Of a stretch of 16,336 nt of DNA, positions 8,301-13,138 are shown piece after piece (within the stretch, counting starts at the first letter, position 1; the number at the start of each line of letters is the position of its first letter). The position numbers and the translations under genes are program-made. The DNA is from DASYSA01 sp036003885 (GTDB taxonomy: Bacteria > Acidobacteriota > Blastocatellia > UBA7656): contig DASYSA010000254.1 of assembly GCA_036003885.1 (NCBI GenBank), forward strand, positions 1 to 16,336, read 5' to 3'. A model generated the notes under the pieces. That model ran no database searches. It worked only from the letters and a program-made list of their open reading frames with translations, and was not told the DNA's origin.

Positions 8301-8902
8301 TGCGAGCACCTGCCTAGAAAGTCGGATCGGAGCGTAATCACGACGTACACAGGCACGTCATCCAGGCCTGGTAGCGGGTGGTCGTTGTGACCGCTGGCGG
8401 CAAGCAGAAGCTTTACAAAGGCCGCGGACCCTTCAGCTCTGTGTTCGGCATTCGCGTGGCTGCGATAGCGGAACAACTCTTCGAATTGGTCAACAAGAAG
8501 CAGAAGACTCTCTCCCTCATCGAGCCGTTGACGAGCGTACTTGGCTAATCCTGCGCTGCTGGCACGGAGCGCCTTGAGAACGATCTCGTGCGGATCCCCG
8601 AATGATCTGGATAGAGCCGAAGCAAGTTCCACCGTAGCACTTCCTCCGGGACGCAGGATGGCGATGCGCCAGCGCGAGGCCATAAATCCCACGTGACTGC
8701 GCTCCAGGACCGGTATGAGGCCGGCGCGGACAAGGGAAGACTTACCACTTCCTGACGTGCCGACGACGGCGACGAAGCGGTGCTTTTGCAGGCGGTCGGC
8801 GAGTTCTTCGATCTGTTCGTCACGACCAAAGAACAGGTCGGCCTGATGTGGCTCAAAGGAGCGAAGGCCGGGGAATGGGTTCTCGATCGGAGTTGGAGCC
8901 AT
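5390..8902 (-). CDS. Membrane-anchored nSTAND1 NTPase with 14 C-terminal WD40 repeats
   Basis: This 1170-aa protein is a signal-transducing STAND ATPase. FPGLRSFEP and FFGRDEQIEELADRL (11-38) open the domain. Walker A is GTSGSGKSS (48-56), Walker B LLLLVDQFEELF (133-144) and a sensor-1-like Arg lies in TLRSDF (190-195). The winged-helix arm carries DISHESLIRNW (379-389), diagnostic of the nSTAND1 family. A charged coiled segment (465-487) leads into one transmembrane helix (about 488-508), followed by a linker, LRGFEWFYLWR (559-569), also found in bacterial kinase-WD40 proteins. Residues 573-1153 form 14 WD40 units, enough for two seven-bladed propellers. The ATG lies 5 nt after the stop of the TIR gene with no obvious ribosome site, indicating translational coupling. 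Expected role by family: ligand sensing by the propellers triggers ATP-dependent oligomerisation and activates the partner TIR effector. Confidence 0.93.
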   Translation of the reverse strand: MAPTPIENPFPGLRSFEPHQADLFFGRDEQIEELADRLQKHRFVAVVGTSGSGKSSLVRAGLIPVLERSHVGFMASRWRIAILRPGGSATVELASALSRSFGDPHEIVLKALRASSAGLAKYARQRLDEGESLLLLVDQFEELFRYRSHANAEHRAEGSAAFVKLLLAASGHNDHPLPGLDDVPVYVVITLRSDFLGRCSQFRGLPEVLNDSQYLVPRMTREEQREAIEGPVGMASGRISAPLVQRLLNEVGDNPDQLPVLQHVLMRTWEHSREARSRGSAIEIQDYEAVGGMSEALNRDADHALAALHDNEETKTIARRLFQRLVEPGAQDEETRHPTPLSEIVAVMGGHEANVRQVIEVFRGRGFITISGDEDPIVDISHESLIRNWKQLGEWVLQESRSAAIYRRLADTAELYGKGEAGLLRDPQLQLALNWREETHPNEAWAQRYHPGFTEAMSFLDESRNAHQNEIKRTERQRERELRRARLTALVFGGLFLVAAVAFVAALAARRDAIIQRARSNRLLYDANIYSAQGAAGAGQFLRTQSLLAQLLDPGLKELRGFEWFYLWRVVQNEPTLTGHSASVSAIAYSPDGKTLATGSLDNTVKLWDTSSCVATLEGHSGSVSAVAFSPDGKTLATSSSDTTVKLWDTASHELVETLTGHKKPVKVVAFSPDGKTLATGSDDQTVKLWDSASRKEFATLPGHSKSVSWLAFSPDGKTLATVSEDSTVKLWDIASRRELATLTGHSGPVWAVAFSPDGRTLATSGDDGAVKLWNTASRKELETLKAHQSAIYVVAFSPDGTKLATGSLDDTSNIKLWDAASRRELATLTQSGSVLALAFSPNSQTLATVSSDNTVKLWDTSSHLSLTSDSGPVVTVAFSPDGQTLATGEDETVRLWDIASRKQLFTRTANSGQVRAVAFSPDGKTLATSNDDGIVKLWDAVSGEDLATLKAHAGAVSVVAFSPDGKILATCSLDSAMNLKLWDTASREEMATLTGHLDSVRAMAFSPDGKTLVTGSNDKTVKLWDTASRKELATFTGHSNPVSAVAFSPDGATLATGSLDTTVKLWDTASRKELATLTGHSGSVLTIAFSPDGKTLASGSGDKTVKLWDMDIASRKELATLSGHSDSVWAVAFSPDGKTLATASLDTTVKLWFAATENEVATRRNRPSN
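5444..7186 (-). repeat. 14 tandem WD40-coding repeats (about 126 bp each)
   Basis: Fourteen units of 39-44 residues follow the pattern GHxxxVxxVAFSPDGKTLATxSxDxTVKLWDxASRKE. Several neighbouring units (for example 11, 12, 13, 14) are nearly identical outside a few positions, and the nucleotide sequence is also conserved (the SPDGK-coding stretch recurs with only synonymous changes). Blades 7, 8 and 9 lack the GH dipeptide, blades 6 and 10 have AH in its place and a two-residue-longer loop before KLWD, and blade 13 has a two-residue insertion (WDMDIASR). The array ends in an unrelated basic tail. Confidence 0.95.
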
Positions 8903-8907
8903 AATGG

Positions 8908-10356
8908 CTAAGGTTTGGGATCGTCTCGGTGACGACGTTGTAACAAAGGCATCAAGGCTTCAGGTTGAAAATCGTTAAACTGCTCTAAAACAAAATCCAG
9001 TTGATTTCGGTACTGCGATTTCTCATCCAGCGGTGGATTGCCGAGGTAGATGCCCTCGGTTAAATGGTGGCTGCCGCTGCGGCGCGTCCGCGCCTTGATG
9101 AGTTCACGAAGGTTTTCTCGGAACCAAACCTCATCGGCCGTTCCCCAATAAATTAAGACTGCGTCACTTAGCTTCAGTGTCTCGCGATGGTCTCTCCGGC
9201 GCCGCGTTTCTTCCATTGGACTTACCGGCGGGAGCCAGACCACGAAACCTTTGCTGTCCAAATAAGCTTTTAGCTCCAGAGCTCGCTCGCGGCCCGGCGA
9301 CTCGGTTAGGTAGGGGTGATCCTTTCGGTCGCATACCATGTAAATATTAAATTTGTCACTACCTTCCTTTACTATCGAAACCTCAGCGCGCAAACGCTTG
9401 AGCTTTACCTCAACAACTTCTTTTAGGTCTTCTATGGTGCGACCCTCAAGTATCTCGACGCCTTGTTGAGGATCGCGTTCGATCGAGCTGAGAACACCAG
9501 GGTCGGGCTGGCTGCCTGGCGAGATCCATAAGACCCGGTCCAACGGCCGCGATTGGGCGAACTCATATTGCAAAGCAACGATCGACTTTTCCTCACCTTC
9601 GGGAATTAGACCTCTTTGTTTACTTACCAGGTGCACTGACAGAATGCATTTTGCCAAAGCGGAATTGGCAGCGGATCGGAAACTCGCGGAGTCAAGCAGA
9701 GGCAATGAGTTTGTCGGCAAGACCGAATAACCCCAATCCTCGATTTGCCTCACTATCGCCTGCCGCTGTTCCTCGAGATCGGATGATGTAGTTGCTAAAT
9801 ATACGGATTGGCTTGTGGAGGCGCCGGTGGAATGACTGCGCAATGCGTTGAGAACGCGCAGGATGTCTTGCGCCAGAGAGTCAAGCGTATCACGGAACTC
9901 CGAGCCTGAGATGTCAAACTCTCGGAATCGTTGTGTCTGGTCGTTACGCTCGTAGAACTCAAACCCGAGGGTGCCAAAAAGGGATCGGTGATCGTCATTG
10001 TCGAGTGGTGTCTTAACGACCTTAATAGCGCGCAAAGCATTTCCAACGCGGAAGCCGCCGTTCAGCTCGGCGAATTGCTCGAATTTCTGACGTTCGTCCT
10101 GGCACCAGTTCGAGCGAATGCCGGTCGGTGAAACGATCGACAGGAGAATGGCGGATTCTCTAAGCTGATCGAAGATTTCATCGGAGAAGATGTCAGTTCC
10201 GCGCAGCTTGCTGTCGCGCCAGATTGTAACACGCGCTCCTATTTGTGTAAGTCGGTCCTTTAGACGAGTGTGAAAAGCCTCAACCCAACCCTCGCTATCG
10301 TCGGTATGGGCGAAGCTGATGAAAATATCGTTGGTGAAGCCCTGTACGTAAGGCAT
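8908..10356 (-). CDS. TIR-domain protein with additional TIR/DUF4062-like domains (partner of the nSTAND1 protein)
   Basis: With the start at ATG 10356 the protein has 482 aa. Domain 1 (about 8-130) is a TIR domain: NDIFISFAHTDD opens with the first beta strand, IWRD follows at the second, and SPTGIRSNWCQDE contains Glu88, placed where TIR NADases have their catalytic Glu. Domain 2 (about 183-275) starts SVYLATTSSDLEEQR and resembles DUF4062-like, TIR-related modules. Domain 3 (about 335-425) starts FNIYMVCDRKDHPYL with GFVVWLPP and DAVLIYWG strands and looks like a third, diverged TIR fold. A TTG start at 10434 is possible in frame. However, it coincides with the predicted transcription start of the candidate promoter and lacks a ribosome site, whereas 10356 directly precedes the TIR strand. 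Bacterial TIR domains cleave NAD+ or make cyclic-ADP-ribose signals; here activation by the downstream STAND protein is inferred from gene order. Confidence 0.88.
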   Translation of the reverse strand: MPYVQGFTNDIFISFAHTDDSEGWVEAFHTRLKDRLTQIGARVTIWRDSKLRGTDIFSDEIFDQLRESAILLSIVSPTGIRSNWCQDERQKFEQFAELNGGFRVGNALRAIKVVKTPLDNDDHRSLFGTLGFEFYERNDQTQRFREFDISGSEFRDTLDSLAQDILRVLNALRSHSTGASTSQSVYLATTSSDLEEQRQAIVRQIEDWGYSVLPTNSLPLLDSASFRSAANSALAKCILSVHLVSKQRGLIPEGEEKSIVALQYEFAQSRPLDRVLWISPGSQPDPGVLSSIERDPQQGVEILEGRTIEDLKEVVEVKLKRLRAEVSIVKEGSDKFNIYMVCDRKDHPYLTESPGRERALELKAYLDSKGFVVWLPPVSPMEETRRRRDHRETLKLSDAVLIYWGTADEVWFRENLRELIKARTRRSGSHHLTEGIYLGNPPLDEKSQYRNQLDFVLEQFNDFQPEALMPLLQRRHRDDPKP

Positions 10357-10382
10357 ATTCTCAATTGGTCGTGCAAGGTTCT

Positions 10383-10418
10383 GTCTCTTCCAGAGAGGCG
10401 CCGGGACCGGCGTGAGAC
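10383..10418 (-). promoter_or_regulatory. Structured 5' leader of the TIR-STAND operon
   Basis: Between the predicted transcription start and the TIR ATG there are two inverted repeats. TCTCT/AGAGA (10384-10388 and 10392-10396) has a 3-nt loop. CGCCGG-GA-CCGGCG (10399-10412) is a perfect 6-bp arm pair separated by two bases. The second is too tight to be a normal RNA hairpin and fits a protein-binding dyad better. GTCTC at 10383 and GAGAC at 10414 could pair across both. Confidence 0.35.
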
Positions 10419-10436
10419 GAAATCCACAATGCAAGT

Positions 10437-10465
10437 ATTATCACGCTAAAAAAGAACTGGGTCGA
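10437..10465 (-). promoter_or_regulatory. Candidate sigma-70 promoter of the TIR-nSTAND1 operon
   Basis: On the minus strand TCGACC (10465-10460, 4 of 6 matches to the -35 box) is followed by a 17-nt spacer and GATAAT (10442-10437, 5 of 6). The start would fall near 10430, giving a leader of about 74 nt before ATG 10356. The remaining gene-free stretch up to 10682 shows no other ORF, terminator or RNA that I can support. Confidence 0.5.
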
Positions 10466-10682
10466 AGAGACTCTTGGACGTTTGCGACCTCTACGGGCGC
10501 CACGCTGATCCTACCTCCACGGCTGCTTAAGAGTATCTGGATTGACTGGATCTGGCAACTGCGATTTCCTCTGTTACGCACATCTTGTCGGGTGTTATCA
10601 GGGGACTATGTGGTCGGCTGTGAGTAGTGCCTTCCAACAATCTGGTAAATGGCTTTTGCGATGCTGATAGGGCGTGTGGTCA

Positions 10683-12008
10683 TTAAGGTGCAACACATAT
10701 GGGTACAGACCACCAGGAGAAATCCGTAATAGCTTCCCCCGCTCTCAGGCTGATTCCGACCGGCTGGCCGTCGATAAGGAAGCAAGAGGTGAGCAAGCTA
10801 AGCGACCGCCGCCCATCCTCAGTCATGATCTCAATGCGTGGCAACTCCACGTACTTCTGATAGACCATCGGCTGGTCCACATAGGTGCTGTTGTTGCTTC
10901 TGAACACCTCTCCCGGTCTGGAATTGATAATCGATACAGTATCTCCCTCGCTCCCATATACTGGTTTTACAACGTACGGTTCGTCATAAAAAACCGGATC
11001 CATATAGGTGGGAAGGAAGTAGCGCTCGATGAGAAATCGCTCCTCGGCACTAAAGTAAATTCCCTGTTGAAATAGGCCCCATATAATGGATTGCACCGCT
11101 TTGCTTCCCAACATGAACGCTGATGGCGGATTGATGATAGCGAGTCTCCGCCTGGACACGAGGTCAAACAGGAGAGCCCCATCGTACATGTCGGCATTCC
11201 CGCCATTATTGTCTCGAAACATCTTGCCGCGGAAGAACTGGATCGGATGGAAGCGATAAACGACGTCGATCTGTTTTCCATTTGAATCGTACAGGCCCTG
11301 TTCGTCTCCGCGGAGCATCTCTAAAGGGACATAATGCTTTTGTATGCCGTTGGGCAAAGCGAGCAAACCCATAAGGTATAGCGCAATATCCTCGTCCCTC
11401 TTGTAAGTCGAGCGCGAAGTGAAAACAACATTTCCCTGCTCACCCTCTGTTCTCCCGACGTACTCAAGCCCGGCGCAAATGGCGCCCTTCAAGGCAGCAA
11501 TCAGCGCTGTTTCGCCATGTTGGTTTGGATTGATCTTCCCTGATTCGTCGCAGACTTTTGCATTGATAGCGAAAGTCTCGACTAGCAGGCCAGGTGTATC
11601 TGCATTGAACTCCAACATTTTGTAGCTGTCCACGGTCTTAACGAGGTCGAGCCTGCCGATGACAGTATCCGGCATGCCGGGGGTTTGCATGCGGGAAAGA
11701 TTGAGGGTCTCCCGCGGGAGTCCCATCTGTAGCAACGCCTCATCGGGAACTGTCCTTAGCAGTGTTGAGGTTCGTCTATGAATCCGAGCCATTGCTTCGG
11801 CAGCCTGAGTAATGGCTGCGATCTCCTCGCTCGGCAAGGGATAAACTTCAAGAAGATCATAGGGGTCAAGCAAGGTACCCGGCCACAAGCCACCAAAGCG
11901 CCGATAGAAACTCTCCCGCCGACTTCTGTAGCTCACTAGTTCTGAGAAGAGGGGATCCTCGCTAGGGAACACCGCTTCAGCACTTTGGCTCACGAGATCA
12001 GCCGCCAT
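10683..12008 (-). CDS. Glutathionylspermidine synthase family ATP-grasp ligase (PF03738)
   Basis: With start ATG 12008 the protein has 441 aa, about the length of stand-alone GSP-synthase domains such as YgiC/YjfC, without the amidase domain of E. coli Gss. Family blocks seen: GRLDLVKTVDSYKMLEFNAD (118-137) followed by TPGLLVET, the substrate-side core; IINPPSAFMLGSKA (291-304); the ATP-grasp loop PYVVKPVYGSEGDTVSI (344-360); YQKYVELPRIE (383-393); and the closing DGQPVGISLRAGEAIT (413-428) ending in WWSVPICV. The family forms amide bonds using ATP; glutathione plus spermidine is the founder reaction, but the YgiC-like members have no established substrate. GGGGTGG precedes the ATG. Starts at 12041 and 12104 are open but overlap the upstream gene more deeply. 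The start overlaps the stop of the upstream exported gene by 11 nt, so the two are translationally coupled. Confidence 0.88.
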   Translation of the reverse strand: MAADLVSQSAEAVFPSEDPLFSELVSYRSRRESFYRRFGGLWPGTLLDPYDLLEVYPLPSEEIAAITQAAEAMARIHRRTSTLLRTVPDEALLQMGLPRETLNLSRMQTPGMPDTVIGRLDLVKTVDSYKMLEFNADTPGLLVETFAINAKVCDESGKINPNQHGETALIAALKGAICAGLEYVGRTEGEQGNVVFTSRSTYKRDEDIALYLMGLLALPNGIQKHYVPLEMLRGDEQGLYDSNGKQIDVVYRFHPIQFFRGKMFRDNNGGNADMYDGALLFDLVSRRRLAIINPPSAFMLGSKAVQSIIWGLFQQGIYFSAEERFLIERYFLPTYMDPVFYDEPYVVKPVYGSEGDTVSIINSRPGEVFRSNNSTYVDQPMVYQKYVELPRIEIMTEDGRRSLSLLTSCFLIDGQPVGISLRAGEAITDFSWWSVPICVAP

Positions 12009-12564
12009 GACCACCCCGGCTCCGGTCGTAGTAACGGTCATCACTGGTTCTCTTGATCTCTCCCTGCGCCACGAGTTGTTCAACGGCTTTTTTCGCTGTC
12101 CCACTATTGAGGTCCGGTCGCCTTTCTACGAGTTGGCTCAAGGACAGGGCGTTCTCCTCTCGAACACCTTGAAGAATGCCGGAGATAATCGGCAAGGCTT
12201 TGGCTATCTTACGCTCCTCGGCGGCTTGTGGATTGTAATACAGATAGGGCTTATCCTGACCATTGCCGGTCCTTCCGATTTTGCCCGCTCCAACGAGCTT
12301 CTCCAGAGCCCTTTGCGCGGTATTCCCCTTGAGGCGCGGCTCCTTTGCCAGGATCTGATCCAGAGACAAGGCATTTTCAGGCTCAACGGTTTTCAATACT
12401 CTGAGGATGATCGCTTCGCCTTGCGCTGCCTGTGGATCCGGTTCGATCGTCTCCGAATTCATTGTTGGCGCTCTTACTTCCGAGAGGCTGGTGTTGGTGC
12501 CCCCGCTCCCGGTCAGGAGCGCTGAAGCGGCCACGCTCATTAAGAGCCTCCTTGTTCGATCCAT
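11998..12564 (-). CDS. Exported protein with two tandem winged-helix-like repeats and Gly-rich C-terminus
   Basis: The 188-aa protein starts at ATG 12564 behind a strong ribosome site (AGGAGA, 6 nt). Residues 1-20 (MDRTRRLLMSVAASALLTGS) look like a signal peptide with n-region Arg residues, although no lipobox Cys follows. Two homologous repeats occupy about 51-110 and 123-179. Each reads roughly (I)IxxxLxxVxxENALSLxQLxxxxPxLxxxTAxxAxExLVxxGxIxRT...YYY, the helix-helix-helix-wing pattern of winged helices. The tail is YYDRSRGGHGG. A cytosolic isoform starting at ATG 12462 is possible but has a poor ribosome site. It is coupled to the ATP-grasp ligase gene downstream, recalling the exported YgiB/YjfM (DUF1190) proteins encoded next to YgiC/YjfC. 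Molecular role unknown. Confidence 0.78.
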   Translation of the reverse strand: MDRTRRLLMSVAASALLTGSGGTNTSLSEVRAPTMNSETIEPDPQAAQGEAIILRVLKTVEPENALSLDQILAKEPRLKGNTAQRALEKLVGAGKIGRTGNGQDKPYLYYNPQAAEERKIAKALPIISGILQGVREENALSLSQLVERRPDLNSGTAKKAVEQLVAQGEIKRTSDDRYYDRSRGGHGG

Positions 12565-12749
12565 GAGTTCTCTCCTTTCTTTCTAGAGTTGTCCGGGGAA
12601 GATGTCTGAGTTATCTCCTCTACTGAATTGTTGAACGTCCGATGTTAGCATTGAGTGGCTCCATTGTTTGGGCAAATGCAACGACGCAGGTTGTGCTGCT
12701 AAGCCAAGGTTGAGTCAACTTCACTTCGCCAAAAGTACCGGTGGATGAG

Positions 12750-12850
12750 GCAAAGTCTAGCACAAACCGACCGAGCGCGCGACTTTCATCACCGTCGGTC
12801 TGACCCTCCTGGTCGCCGCGCTATTAGCTTGCTGGCTCCCTGCGCATCGC
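12750..12850 (+). pseudogene. Remnant of a MacB/FtsX-type ABC permease C-terminus
   Basis: In one plus-strand frame, a TAG (12758) is followed by HKPTERATFITVGL and TLLVAALLACWLPAHRA (ending near 12850). This reproduces the well-known end of the MacB/FtsX and acidobacterial orphan permeases: KPTDPATF, a last transmembrane helix, then ALLACWLPARRA. After this the reading frame continues with unrelated residues and stops at 12970-12972, and the usual ending (xxxDPxxALRxE) is missing. The stop in the middle of the conserved block and the absence of the rest of the gene show decay. Functional product unlikely. Confidence 0.55.
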
Positions 12851-12887
12851 GCGTACATTTCAGAGCTGGTTCACAGATCCCTTTTCG

Positions 12888-12916
12888 TTGCTTACCACAC
12901 ATATCTCGCTTATAGT
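12888..12916 (+). promoter_or_regulatory. Candidate promoter of the polytopic membrane protein gene
   Basis: TTGCTT (12888-12893, 3 of 6) is followed by a 17-nt spacer and TATAGT (12911-12916, 5 of 6). Transcription would start near 12923 and leave a leader of about 215 nt. An inverted repeat GCTATC-TAGCC-GATAGC (12965-12981) lies in that leader. The wider gene-free stretch 12565-13138 also contains the permease remnant; for the divergent minus-strand operon I see only a partial -35-like TTGACT around 12710-12715. Confidence 0.4.
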
Positions 12917-12964
12917 GACGCCGGTTGCGTCGTCGGGAATTGGGAATCGACTTCTTTCAGGTTA

Positions 12965-12981
12965 GCTATCTAGCCGATAGC
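12965..12981 (+). promoter_or_regulatory. Short perfect inverted repeat in the membrane-protein leader
   Basis: GCTATC (12965-12970) and GATAGC (12976-12981) flank a 5-nt loop TAGCC. It is AT-containing and short, so it fits a protein-binding dyad or a weak hairpin. No T-run follows, so it is not a terminator. Confidence 0.25.
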
Positions 12982-13138
12982 CCTCGAAGTTGATCTCTGC
13001 GTAATTCCATATTTCAAATTAGCTATTACCCAGCTTGTGCTCTGCTCTCAGGAGTGTCAAGTGACAGCCGCTTGTGAGTGCACGCGGGCTGACCTTGCTT
13101 TTGCGTCGTTGAATCTTCGAAAAACCGGAGAAGATGCG

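Noticed and set aside
10357..10434. TTG start extending the TIR protein by 26 residues
   Set aside because: No ribosome site, extra residues are not part of the TIR fold, and the codon coincides with the predicted transcription start.
12565..13138. Possible small RNA or attachment site in the large gap
   Set aside because: No tRNA-like end, long inverted repeats or direct-repeat pair was found; only the permease remnant, a promoter candidate and a short dyad are supportable.
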